A DNA stretch of 64,000 nt. It comes from Cadophora sp. MPI-SDFR-AT-0126 (taxonomy: Eukaryota > Ascomycota > Leotiomycetes > Helotiales > Ploettnerulaceae). The position numbers were made by a program, and so were the translations under genes. Under the pieces are notes generated by a model. It ran no database searches. It was given only the letters and a program-made list of their open reading frames with translations, and had not been told where the DNA came from. Shown one piece after another: positions 24,534 to 36,520 of the stretch (position 1 is the first letter of the stretch; every line of letters begins with the position of its first letter). The stretch covers positions 1,054,001-1,118,000 of the forward strand of contig JAGMVK010000011.1 in the NCBI GenBank assembly GCA_020747065.1, in the 5' to 3' direction.

Positions 24534-25868
24534 AAGAACAGAATTCGTCGTTACCGAAGCCCTCTGATTTTCAGAATCTAAGCTCTTCAGCTCGAAATGC
24601 GCGAGTAAATCTACCGTATGTAGCGGAGTTACCGTCAACAGAGAGATGACTTTGATGTAGCTGTGAGCCAAGGAACTTTGCCATCTTTCTTCGCTGGCCC
24701 GTACGAAGAATCTCTCAATCGCACTTGGTACCATGCAAACTCCTTCTATCACTTCCAGAGATAACTTGGTAACCACCGAATCTCACCAAGAAATAAGCTC
24801 GGCCAAATACTACCAAGTTTGCAACCTCCCCATTGACAGCTACACGATTGAGAGCGAACAATTCGAGGAGCCAATAGACGAAGCAATGTTTGTGCTTTAC
24901 AAACTGTCTTCGCCGTGTTTGGCATTTCCGAAGGAAAACCTTGCAGAACAATCGCAAACATTTGAAAAGCAACCAATCATGCCCCTCTTCGCGCTTTGGA
25001 GCCTCAGCTCAGTGTTCAGCATGCAGAGAAGTAGATGGGCGATCATGATGGATTCTTGATGCTTCATTAACCTCTGCGCCAATTCTGCGACGAGCCCATG
25101 ATTACTAGCATGATGATGTAAGTCTATAGTACTCGATGACTGAATCAAGAATATGCGAAGACTAATATAATTAGCCGGTTGGGAAAAAGCAAATCTGGAG
25201 AGAGAAAGGGGCATCTTGAGCAGCCTGGCAGTGTCGGAAAGGAGGATCTCAGCAACAGACAAAAAGCAGCACTCCTGTAGAAGGGCATCTGCACCACTAT
25301 CCTATGATGGAATGATCCAGCTTGTATCAAGTCAGTGTTGGCATCCTGAAAACATTCCAGCGTTCGCAAGCAAGTTCACGTATATTTCATAAGCATCTGA
25401 TAAATTCTCCTCCCCTTTCGAATGACACACCTGCATTCAAGCCGAGCCAGTTTTTCACTGACATCGGTGCGTTTTTGTGTCCACGATGAAGGGAATATGC
25501 AGAAGCTTATCGAGATTATGATCTGTTCACACTTCATTGCACGATGAACGAAGATTGAGTTCTGACGAGGTTGGCTGAGCAGGATGATGGAAGTGAGAGA
25601 TTGAAAATAGTAACTGTTAGGTATGAACTGGCGAGGATAATGGAAAGGCAATTTCCGTAAATTCGATGGGTAAATTAGGTGGAGCTGAAAAGGCATGTGG
25701 ATTGCCCCCCATACTCTCTGTGGTTAGATGCGGATTTTAGCTTAAGGTTCCAGAGTGGATTGCTAACACAGAGCCTCTTCACGTCACATCGCCCCACAAC
25801 GACGCTCGTATGCTCTGTTTCCTACATGGCATTTGAAGATAAGTTTTCAATTGAAACGAAAGCCGAAT

Positions 25869-26510
25869 TCAATGATTGTCTGTTCCTGTCGCAATTTGTT
25901 GTGCATGCGGACGTCTAGCGGAAAGGAGTTGGGAAGGGGCTGGTTCAGTGTGGGTTAGATATGACAAAACAAGAGAACACACCTGCCGCTCTGCGCGCCA
26001 CGACACAATGGAGAACATTGTATGATAGCATGGATTCGACGAAATTGGGTAGTGGCAGTATTCCAGGAAGAAAGAGAGCGTGAAGGCGATCATGAAGTGG
26101 GATGATGCTGGAAGATAGGAGACCGGCCAAGCTTGAGAGTATCCAATTAGTGCCAGAAGGTAATACTCCTTCAACTTGGACAAGTTGACCTTGGTTGACA
26201 TCTGCTAAACTACTGCCAGCCGGTGACCAATACTGCCAAGATTGAATCTATCCTTCAGGGCCACAAAAGCGGAAGCAGACGTGGGAAAGATCATAATAAG
26301 CTCAAGCTCTCGATTGCCACCAAGAATTTCAACATCAATCGATTTGTACAACTCCTTCCCGATTATGCACACCTCGCTACGAAGTTTCCCCATCGACTCA
26401 ATCCCCGTACAATTCTGCAACAGACAAGGATTGCAAGGCTGAAGCCAAGGCCGCGTGATGATACGTCCCTCCGTAAGATGCCACATTCGGACATGACACA
26501 AGAAATGCAA
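25869..26510 (-). pseudogene. Possible broken membrane-protein frame
   Basis: One minus-strand frame runs from 26510 to 25869 except for a TAG at 26205-26207, immediately followed by CAG ATG. The second half has hydrophobic segments (YYLLALIGYSQAW, FMIAFTLSFFLEY). The TAG could be a CAG-to-TAG change. It is not recognised, and a chance open frame cannot be excluded. Confidence 0.25.
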
Positions 26511-26568
26511 ACATCAATCCATTCCTTCACCCAACTATCTCGATTTATTTTCGCTACAGCCATGAAAG

Positions 26569-28937
26569 ATGCTATCGACTCCTCCTCGAGAGCCAGAAGC
26601 TGCGCCGCCGACGACCTTTAATACTGACAACAGTGGCAGCAATGTGCCGTTTCTGGCTTTTGAAGAGCGGGATGACGAGACAGTGCTAGAGTCTATGCGC
26701 CCACAGGCTTGCCAGAATCCTCTTAGAGCTGCGTGAGTATAAGTCTATTTCTGAGACTGTCTAGTTGGTACTGATTCATTTGCGCGCCAGATGCTGGTCA
26801 TTCTGCTCTGCGACGGCGGTATATACTACAAAGCGATTGATGGTGATACATGGATACCGTACGCCTGCCATACTCACAAGAAGTCTTTGCTAACATCTGC
26901 CAGATTATCGTACGCTCAATTGACCAATTACCCCTTCTATCAAATGGCTCACGCGAAACAGCTCTTACAATCGCTTTTCGATCCTTCGCTGCGATTCTCA
27001 TCGTGTACATTGTTCTTCTCCGAATAAATCCAGAGTCGAATTATATACTGGGCTCAAAAAGAAGGTTGTGGGGCCTGAGAAAACCAGATGGCGACGACTT
27101 TCTGCTCAATGTTTTTTGGACCCCCATGATACCAGCTTCGTTGGCAGCTGCAGCTTCATTCCCTATGCTGCTGGAAGGAATACTGCATATGCCCAGTCTG
27201 GCAGTTCTGGCCATGCTATTCGTATGCGATACAACCCAAATTGCTCTGAGATGCTGACTGTTGCAGCCTGCCATCTATACCACCGACTCCCTGGTCCTCT
27301 TTGTCTGTTGTTCCAGGTCTCGATCGCAAAAATACATTTCGTGGGAAGCTATCGTCTCTACAGGAGCATCAAGCATCGTTCTCTACAATGAATACCGCCT
27401 GATGGTACCAGGTCTGGTATTTGGTGTGGGAGGAATTCTCTCCATGGGAATCTCACGCGGATTATTTATAATAGGATCAGAGAGAGCTGGGTCTGATGTT
27501 GCGGCGCAGGCAAGGCTGAAATCATATCATGGTTTCGTTATCATGACTCTGATCTTTGGCCTTTTACTCAGTGGAATTATGGGGTACTATATTGAAAGTA
27601 TCAGATCGACAGACTTCCTGCCACTTAGTACTGTCGCACTGACTATTGTCAACCTCGTATCGATTCTGGGAACTGCATTTTCCGGGACTTCTCTCATGGC
27701 ATATTCCCCTATTTCCTTTGAGGAGACGACAGTACAATTCTCCCATATACCGGTCCACATTAAGGAGTTTTTAGCTCCGTTTGCAGCAAGTCTGCTACTT
27801 CTTCTGGCTGCCATCAGTTCTGATCCGGTTGTTTTCATCTCCTTATTTCAAATCGCAGCATTTTCCGTCGCATCTATCTGTTTGCTCGGAGCTGAGCATG
27901 CACACCACTTTGTTCTGGCATGCATTGACGGTATGCAACAATGGATCAACAATTCGTTTGGGAAAGAAATGAGAAAATCGAAGAAAACAAGCCGAATCTT
28001 GACTGCATGCATATTGTTCATTCTTCTCGTACTCTTCAGCTCAATAATTTCCTCATTTGAAGAATCAGCAATCGCGTCTCTTGAGCCAAATCTACCGACA
28101 GCCTTCGACACCGCATTCGTGCCTCCAAGCCGTTTTGAGATCGTCGTGTCCATGTACAAGGAAGACCCCGTATCCGTCAGATCTATGCTTGATGCACTCA
28201 AACGCACGACACTTCTCGCTACCCTCCAGCCCCGAGTCATAATTTACACCAAGGATCACAAGCAAGATCTATATAAACTCAAAGAAGCCACGGGTGCAGA
28301 CCTGGTTGAAAGATTGGACAACCTTGGACGAGAGGGCGGAACATACCTCTGGCACATCGTCAACAGATGGGACGAGCTCGCAGAACAGACGATGTTCATC
28401 CAAGCACACGCGCACAACATGCGAGAAATGATTCCAAGAATCAACTCTTACCTTGTCAAGAATACCGGAATGCTGAGTTTGGGCTTCACAGGCGTAACTT
28501 GTACATGCAACTATTGCAGCGACAGGTGGGGCTGGGAAGACAAATGGGGCGTCATCCCAGCACTTTATGAGAAGATCTACTCTCGTGCTTGCGAGAGCGA
28601 AGAGCATATTCTCCTCTCCTACAAGGGCCAATTCATTGCCAGCGCGCGCCGCATTCGTGGAATAAGCAGGAAGATCTTCGGCGGACTTCTCACTACGATC
28701 ACAAGCAAAGAGGGCTGGAGTCACGAGATTTCTTCTCAGGACATGGCGGGCGTGGGTGCAGACGCAGACAGTCCTACTAACCCGTACTTTGGCTTTGCGA
28801 TGGAACGAGTTTGGGGATTGGTAATGCAGTGCGGTTCTAATGCTGAAGTGGCAGCTATGTGTCCGAGCTTGCTAAGTGGAATGGGAAAGGGTGGGAAAGT
28901 TGAGGATTGCCAGTGTTTGGATATGCCTGTCAAGTAG
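26569..28937 (+). CDS. Multi-pass membrane protein fused to DUF3431 domain
   Basis: Exons 26569-26732, 26791-26818, 26904-27221 and 27267-28937 give 726 residues. The start at 26569 (MLSTPPREPE) is the ATG in frame with the acidic N-terminus. About ten hydrophobic segments follow (residues about 75-430), a count like drug/metabolite transporters, though I see no diagnostic motif. From about residue 460 to the end is a complete DUF3431: FEIVVSMYKEDP, PRVIIYTKD, NLGREGGTYLWHIV, TMFIQAHAHNMRE, LSLGFTGVTCTCNYC, ILLSYKGQFIASARR and PYFGFAMERVWGL. DUF3431 is a fungal domain of unknown activity with a glycosyltransferase-like look in my judgement. The 28-base exon 2 is short but phase-consistent. 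Confidence 0.8.
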
Positions 28938-29870
28938 CCCTTCTGAGAGTGGACGCTGGGCTGACTTTGTGAGATGTAATCTAGATGTACTGTGATACCA
29001 TAATTGCGATTGCTTTGACGTTTATTCAAAAATCTGGGAAACGTCTTCGATGCAGTGTCTTTGATCGCGATAGCTTCATCCCCCATGAAGCGACATCTAC
29101 TCTAGATGCTACCTTTTTCGCTTGGATACTTTTCACAGAGCATCCTGGGCGTGAGACAATACGGCATTACAGACAAGTGGTCTGTCTAGGGGGAAACTCC
29201 TTTCGACTTTTGATGTTCCCTTCATTCTTCAACTCCAGCCATCGTTAACGCCAAACAACTCCAACTCAATATTCCCTATCCCCGAAACCATTCCCAACTT
29301 AAGCCCAACCCCCTTGTCGCCTCAATCGCTTCAAATGCCCATTGAATTGTTTCAGCACTGTCAGTCCCGACGAGGACTTTTGGGGGCCAAATTTCCCCTA
29401 CTAACGTATGCCACATCATCAGCAAATCCCTCAGCCACAATCAACCAACTTGTGCACTATGCACTTCTCGTTACCTTACCTATGCGATATCGATGCAAGT
29501 GCATGGATTCAGAAATTCTGTAGCCAGTAACTTCCAATAAGGCTGATAGCTCTAGGTTAGAAACGCGGTTGCAGCTGATGCCAAGTGGACATTCGGTGAC
29601 TCCTTTCGGAAAAGTGGATGAAGTGCCTGCTGTGCCTATACCAGCCTCACCGTACACAGCTACCACGGCAGATTCGACTTATCTTGGGACATCAGGGTCG
29701 GAATAGGTAATGGATGATCCTACAGAATCCTACACATCCAGACTCCCTGCACAACTTTCGTCCCTTTTCCCTCATTATCGGATTCCTGTTCTGGTCTCCA
29801 TGTGAATCGAGAGATTTCTATCGCTATTCGGATTACCTAGTCTCGTTTGGCATTCAGCAAAAGCTTCAAT
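28938..29870. other. Intergenic upstream of the triple-AAA gene
   Basis: 933 bases without a supportable gene. A further 5' exon of the AAA protein could lie here, since the reading frame stays open a little before its ATG, but I cannot place one. Confidence 0.45.
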
Positions 29871-32800
29871 ATGCTAGATCACATCTCCCGTTGCTCTGTC
29901 AGCGAACAAGAGCTCTCCCAGCAAATTCTTCTTCAGGCTATCTCATCCCTGGAAAATATATCACAGACATCACCGATTTTGCCAAGGGAAGCAGATATTA
30001 CTACCGGGGTAACGAAGCAGCTTATTCGGATTCTGGTAGTATTGAACGAGGTGCTATTCAGAAAGGGCTCGAGCAGTCTACAGGATAAAGGACCAAATGA
30101 AGCATTACCAAAGAGCCTTCGGGCAGAGAACTCGGTGAATATTACACCGCCTCCAGGGTACTCGCCAGATTTCATACAGGAAATGATGCAGGATCGAGTC
30201 GCCGGGGAGGAAGCTGAGGGCGTCGATGGAATTAATATGCAGGAATCCCCGCGGCTTGGGCATCCTATGCCAGGAGAACAAATGCTGGATGTCTATAACC
30301 ATTTTCTCGAATCTACTACATCCTTTCCGAGCAGAGTGACGAGACATGAACTCGACTTACACGCCTCCTCAACCATCTGGTTCAACGTCGCGGCGTTAAT
30401 CAAGAGCGTTCGATCATATCTCGAAATCAGATACGAAAGTGTGCTTGGCGGCCTTCCACGCCTCTTGGTTGAACAAATTGCATCATGGGAAATGGCATTT
30501 CAAGTCTCACGTCCAGCGTCGACAAACAGTATCTGGAACACTGATTACCAAGAACAGCGCGTCGAGGTTCTCGGTCTCAGCGATCTTGGGGTTTGTTATC
30601 GATTGAAGTGTATCTGCCCCCAGGGAGCTTTACACTCTCTTGATATGTACTGCCCGAGGCATCTCCTTTTCGTAGCCTCTGAACACCCCGACACTTGTTT
30701 GAGAGACAGCAAAGAGTACAACAAGAAGAAAAAGAAGAAATTCACTAGTCCTGAACAGAGTGAAGATGAGAACGACGATAGGGACGAAGACACAAGCTCG
30801 GAAGAAGACATAGCAGAAGAAGACGAGTCAGATCACGAACCGATAGAAGCTCGCGAAGCAGCAAATATGAAGAAAAAGTTGCAAGAACGCGAAGAGAAAG
30901 AGATTGCAGGCATCATGGATATGGTAGGATGGAAGAGCGCAAAGGAGCACATTCTGAGGCTGGAGGCTAAGGTCAAGGCGTCCGAGATGCAAGGAGTGGA
31001 TTTGAAATGCGAGGGTTTCGGGACAATTTTGATGGGTGGCTCGGGGACGGGGAAAACAACGTACGCCCACCATTATGGAGCCTACCTCCATGCGGTCGGT
31101 CTCGTCGATTCTCCCACGATCAAATCGACTACGGGCATCTACCTCGCCGATGGTGGCATATTCCGGGTCAAGAACTACATTGAAAACATGGAATCCGATG
31201 GCGGTATCCTCTTCATCGACGATGCACACTTCTTGCTTTCCCCCGATCACAGTGGCGGTGTCAAAGTCCTCGATTACCTTCTACAAACCATCCTACTGCA
31301 CTCCGCCAAAATCACTTTCATCCTCGCCGGCACAGAGAAAGGGATGCGAAAGATTATAGGACATGGTAATCATAGTACTGCGACTATGTTCCCGTATTTA
31401 ATCAACTTTGAGGACTTCCAGGATGATGAATTGATGGGGATCTTCGGCAAGGTGATTAAGAAGAAGTGGGATGGAAAAATGAATGTTGAAGGTGGTGAGG
31501 ACGGGCTGTTTGTTAGGATTGCGACGAGGAGGGTTGGGAGGGGAAGGGGCATGGAAAGGTTTGGGAATGCGAGGGCTGTAGAGGCGTTTGTAGGAAGAGT
31601 CTGGGAGAGGCAAGTTGTCAGGAGGGGTACTGAAAGGGAAAGGTATTCTCGAAAATCCAAGTCAGCCCAGGGAAATGACAGCCCATCGGTATCCAATGAA
31701 ATCGGTAAAGATACTCTCGAGGTTGAGAAGAAAGCAGATGCCGAATTGACATCTGTTGAAATCTCTGGTGGATACGACGTCGAAGGCGCGAAGACTAAAG
31801 ATGAAATAACCTCATCAGAGATGGAACGAAATGTTGACAATTCCGACGCGGATGTGAAAGTTATCTCAGTCGCTTCGAAACCCGATGCCGTCAACAAAGA
31901 CATAGGTTTTCTGCCCGTTTCGAAGCTTAGTGAGTCCGAACAACCCGTGGCTGATAAAGATGAGAATACCGAAATCCGAAAAGAACGATCGGAAGACAAC
32001 AACGATGAAACTCAAGATACTGCAACTGATGTGGACCCAGACGACTACAAATTTACCAAAGCAGACATCCTCGGCCCAGATTCTTCGAACGCAGTACTTA
32101 ACAGCCCAGCTTGGATTCAGCTCCAAAAGTTGACCGGTCTAGAAAAGGTCAAAGAATCTATTCTCAGCCTACTTGAACTAGTTAAAGCCAACTACCAGCG
32201 TGAGATGGAAGAGAAACCTCTCTTAAGAGTATGGCTCAACCGCCTCTTCCTTGGACCGCCAGGCACAGGTAAGACGCTCGTTGCGAAGCTTTACGGGCAG
32301 CTTCTTGCTGAGATTGGAATACTGAGTAAAGGGGAAGTATTACTGCGGAACCCGAGCGATCTACTCGGTCAGTATATTGGCGATTCTGAAGCAAATACTA
32401 AAGCTGTCCTCAACGCAGCGATCGGGAACGTTCTCGTCATTGACGAAGCATATATGATGTATGGCGGCGGCTCAGATGGTACAGGCAACGAAAGCGATTG
32501 CTACAGACAAGGCATAATTGACACACTCGTCGGCGAGATCCAATCCACGCCGGGTGAAGACCGGTGTGTGCTCCTCCTAGGCTACGACACTGCCATGGAA
32601 GAAATGCTGCAGAACTCCAACCCAGGTCTCGTTCGACGCTTCCCACTCACTGATGCCTTCCGCTTCCAAAATTTTACACCTCAAGAATTGGAAAACATCC
32701 TGCGCACAAAATTAGCTGATGATGTCCTTGAAGCTACAGAGGAAGCAATACGGGTAGCCATGGATGTTCTAGAAAAAGCCAGCCAGAGAGCGAATTTTGG

Positions 32801-33883
32801 AAACGGAGGGGAAGTCGCAAATCTCATCTCGAAAGCGAAGACCAATTACCAATCTCGAATCTCAAGCTTACCAGTCTCCAATCGACCTCAAGAATGGATC
32901 CTCCTCCCTCAGGATTTCGACCCCTCTTTCAACCGCCACAAATCGGCTCCGTCGAACCTCCGCAAACTCTTCGCCGACGTCGTAGGCTGCGAGTCTGTTA
33001 TCCACAAATTAGAGACGTACCAACGCGTTACACTCGCTATGAAAAGCCGGGATCTCGATCCAAGAGAATATATCCCCACGAACTTCGTTTTCAAGGGCCC
33101 GCCAGGAACTGGAAAGACTACCACAGCTAGGAAACTCGCGAGCGTGTACTATGATATGGGGTTACTCACTGAGCCCAGTGTAGTGGAGTGTTCGGCAAGC
33201 GATTTGATTGGCAAGTACATTGGGCATTCTGGTCCAAAGACAGCTAAAGTTTTGGAGAAGGCTTTGGGAAGAGTGCTGTTTATTGACGAGGCATACCGAC
33301 TCGCTGATGGCAGGAAGTGCAGTATGCGAATGAGGTGGTGAGCGAATTGGTCGATCTGATGACGAAGGAGAAATTCAAGGGGAAGATTGTTGTTGTGCTT
33401 GCAGGGTACGAAGATGAGATGAACATATTGTTGGGTACGAATCCTGGATTAGCTAGTCGCTTTCCGGAGGAGATTTGCTTCGCGAATTTGTCTCCTCAGA
33501 CGTGTGTGGAGATCCTGAGAATCAGAGTAAAGCAGGCCGGGATTGGTTTGGGGTTCTTAGAGGAGGGCCAACCTGCAAATGCTGAGGTGACAGAGCTCAT
33601 GGCAAAGTTCGTCACGACGAAGGGCTGGGGCAATGCCCGCGATGTAGAAACATTAGCCAAAGGGATCTGTAGAGGCGTCTTTGCGAGTTTGGAGGGCTGT
33701 GGAGATTTGGCCTGTACGAGGGATGTTGTGGTCGGTGTGTTGAGGGGAATGCTGCGAGAGAGGATGAGGGGTGGTGAGTGTGTTGAGGACGAAGTTACTT
33801 GGGGAACGTCTGAGATAAGAGGTGCGAATGATAGAAAAGTGGTGAAGGTTAATAGGAGGACTGGGCAGAGGAGAAATGAATAG
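29871..33883 (+). CDS. Triple AAA+ (CbbX/SpoVK-like) ATPase, frameshifted in module 3
   Basis: The frame from the ATG at 29871 to 33341 is open for 1156 codons; the ATG is the first in frame. The N-terminal ~290 residues are family-specific, then come a Lys run and an acidic linker. AAA module 1 has Walker A GGSGTGKT (residue ~387) and Walker B GGILFIDDAH. Module 2 has GPPGTGKT (~794) and NVLVIDEAY. Module 3 has GPPGTGKT (~1075) and VLFIDEAYRLADG. Right after the third Walker B (33309-33317) the frame shifts by one base. Coding resumes in another frame at about 33318-33883 with VVVLAGYEDEM and NPGLASRFPEEI (sensor 1 and arginine-finger region). No intron fits without deleting Walker B. Translation as written ends 1156 residues in and lacks these elements. 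CbbX-like proteins remodel protein complexes; the fungal target is unknown. Confidence 0.82.
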
Positions 33884-34113
33884 GGTAAAAGAAAGGTTCC
33901 AAGGGGAAGTGAAGGATTTGGATACGCTGGAACACTCTTTCATTGGCAGTAACCATTGAGAGTTTAATTTCTGGGGTCCGGATTTGTGTTCAGGAGGTGG
34001 CATCGCCAGTGCTATGTGAGAAGTGAACTAGAAAAATTCACCATGGATTTATCAGCCAAATCAATGAGACGCAACGATCCTCTGGGGAAATAAGTAAACA
34101 AGTAAGCTGTCCC

Positions 34114-36058
34114 TTACGCGTGTCCTCCCAGAACCACAACATCTACAGGTGTTTGTCTCAGCCATGATGCACAAGCCAGTGCGATTCCCAATCGAGCCGC
34201 AACAATCCCTTGATTCAAAATTTCCATTCGACCCATCAAATAGCGATCAGCTATCAATTGTCGGATAATAGCCCACTTATAACGTCTTCTCACGCCCTTA
34301 TCTGCAAATGCCATGAAATATTCATCCATCGAAGACACACCAATGTTTTTGATATTTTCCAGTGGTTGCAAAGTTCGAGGTAGATGTACTGATGCTGAAT
34401 CAGAACACGCATTTGGTGGTCGTCGACGTAATTTCCTAATCAAGGTCGAGAACATGGTGTCTGAAATGGTCGCCGAAAGGGGCTCACGCCGCGTGAATGC
34501 CAATGGAGAAAATATGCCAGATAGAAGTTCGGGCGTGTTTATCCACACGGTTCTGTGCTCCCTGAGTTCCGAGATAATCCCATCTAGGCTGACGCTGTAC
34601 TGAATAAACCGAGAGTAAAAGTCCGGCGTCAGGACTCGCAGATCCAATTGTTCGTAGTCCTGCGAATCTTCACCTTGCTGGGAAGTGAAGGTCACACCGA
34701 TTCCGGACAGGAAGCCGCTTGTGGAATACTTTACAGAGACAGGCCTCCTAGAACTGTGCACGAGAAACTCGAGATATTGTCTGAAGCGGCTCTCAAGGAG
34801 TTTCTCAACAGATGTTGGGCGCCGGCCAAGTGTGCCAATCAACGGCTCTGGTTTATCCTTCACATGCAGCTTCCGCTGATAGAGAAGCAACACAGCCTCC
34901 TTCACAATTCTCGGGACTGTTGCAAAACCGATCCAAAACCATTTTGCCAAAAATTCTAGTTTGGAAAAAGCCCCAAGCGTGGCAGGGTTGATTGCTGGCC
35001 CTGTAGAGATTAGTCTAGCTACCAGCTTCGGATGACCCTTCGAGGAATTGAGTGTGATCTTGACGTCGATACCTCGGAATCTATCCATCCCGGGCTCCAG
35101 TGGATCGCTTGACAGTACCGAGTAGTCTCCCTTTCTGAAGTTGAAAGGCGAGACATAGAAGTCTTTTACTCTAGAGCCCTCAATTCTTGCTCGCGCAGTC
35201 GAAGTTCCAGTGTCAGCAGAGGAATCTCGAAGCACGATATATGGCCTTCTTTCATCGTAAGTATTATTTACTTCAAGGATCATCGCGGAAAGTGTTCTGG
35301 TCTTCGAGTAGAGATACCAGAATGAGACAGGGTTGAAGCTATATCCGGCGAACCTGGGAACAGTGATCAGATAGGCATGAGGAAAGTCTTTTGGATCGAG
35401 GCCCTGGTTCATATTAGAAAAGCATCTACAAGATATAGGAGAGTATACATGCCTCGGAATCCAGATACAAGTCCAACTTCTGACGGAGATCTAACTCTTC
35501 ATGACCCCTCTGCAAGTGATCCGAAGCCCGAATTGAAAACCAGCTGCAAGCGAATAGCTCCCCTAAAGGAAACTTGGTCCCTAGAGGCGAATATGAGTGC
35601 TCATCGACACTTATCATTCCATTCACGCTGCCTTTCTGGCCAACCGGAATACCAACAGTCAGGTAGGAGTACGAGAACGAGTGTTTCACTGGGACAAGCC
35701 GCGAGTGTGTTGTCCTACAGGGAATGAGATATGGTCGTTCAGGGCCTTTCCAAGCAGTGGTAGGTGTTTCTCGAAGGGGGAGAACAAGAAACCCCGCCAA
35801 CGCAACGATGATGGAAATACAGATGAACAGCCCCGAAGGAAATGCCCAAAGTAGATACGAGTATAGCGCGGAGCGACTGAGAAAGGCAAAAATTGCAATA
35901 TTGTAGACTAGATCCAGCCGGTTTCCGAAGAGAGAATAGAAGATGATGATCGCGTTGAATGCGACGAAAGATTGATGACTTCCATGCCAGACCCTATTCG
36001 CACGGGCGGCGGCTTCGTTGACAGAAGCCCATGCGAAAGCGACCAGCTTTGAAGCCAT
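34114..36058 (-). CDS. DUF1365-family membrane protein
   Basis: Exons 36058-35453 and 35403-34114 give 631 residues. The first 130 residues hold several hydrophobic helices (NAIIIFYSLFG, FICISIIVALAGFLVL). The DUF1365 core follows: RTTHSRLVPVKHSFSYSYL, FPHAYLITVPRFAGYSFNPV, SFWYLYSK, and MILEVNNTYDERRPY. The only splice that joins LDSE to GLDPKDFPHAY uses a GC donor (intron 35404-35452). A further 250 residues extend beyond the usual bacterial DUF1365. Start: the ATG at 36058; the TTG just before it is not needed. In bacteria, DUF1365 genes sit beside an FAD amine oxidase and a CFA synthase; the same partners follow here. Intact. Confidence 0.85.
35404..35452 (-). other. GC-AG intron of the DUF1365 gene
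   Basis: On the minus strand the donor is GAG|GCATGT and the acceptor ACCAG|GGC. Available GT donors nearby break the frame. Confidence 0.65.
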
Positions 36059-36520
36059 CAAAATTCTCGGTTGACAGACGTCAATTGGAAGTTACATTGA
36101 TGCCGAGTTGGGGAAGCGACTTTCATTAGAAAACAGACATCAACTTCATTCTGCACTGTCACGGCACGATCTGGTAGGCAATCACGTAAAATGCTTAGGG
36201 TGGGACTGCAAGCATATCATTGGACGGTGCTTCTAGTCCCAAAGTCCACCTGATTTGCGAGCAATCATGGTGCGTTTGTCTCGTATTCTCTCGATGAATC
36301 TTATTAGCGACTAAATGTGTATTTTCTATGGTGCTCGTGCAATGCAGGGCCTCGGCTCACGAATGTAAACACGGGAAGCGAGAAAACATAGATAAACCCT
36401 CTACATAACCACTTTTGTGCTTCACAGTCTGATACCCGATATACCCGACTACCGAAATTTTGTCAGATGGAACTTGCTTGCTCTTATCTCAAGTGATCTG
36501 TCGTCACGTTTCTTGCCGGT
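36059..36520. other. Intergenic, DUF1365 promoter and amine-oxidase 3' flank
   Basis: 462 bases with no gene seen; it lies between two minus-strand genes. Confidence 0.55.

Larger units (their letters stand above)
23904..26568. other. Decayed or non-coding stretch, 2.7 kb
   Basis: No intact gene can be assembled. Two coding-like remnants occur. On + at 24359-24533, two exon-like pieces are joined by a good intron (24434-24485, GTGAGT donor, CTAAC branch, CTGCAG acceptor). On -, around 26510-25869, a frame with hydrophobic segments is cut by a TAG at 26205-26207. Several short minus-strand frames from 25370 to 24440 look like further pieces, but I do not recognise a family. This is best read as an eroded gene area. 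Confidence 0.45.
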
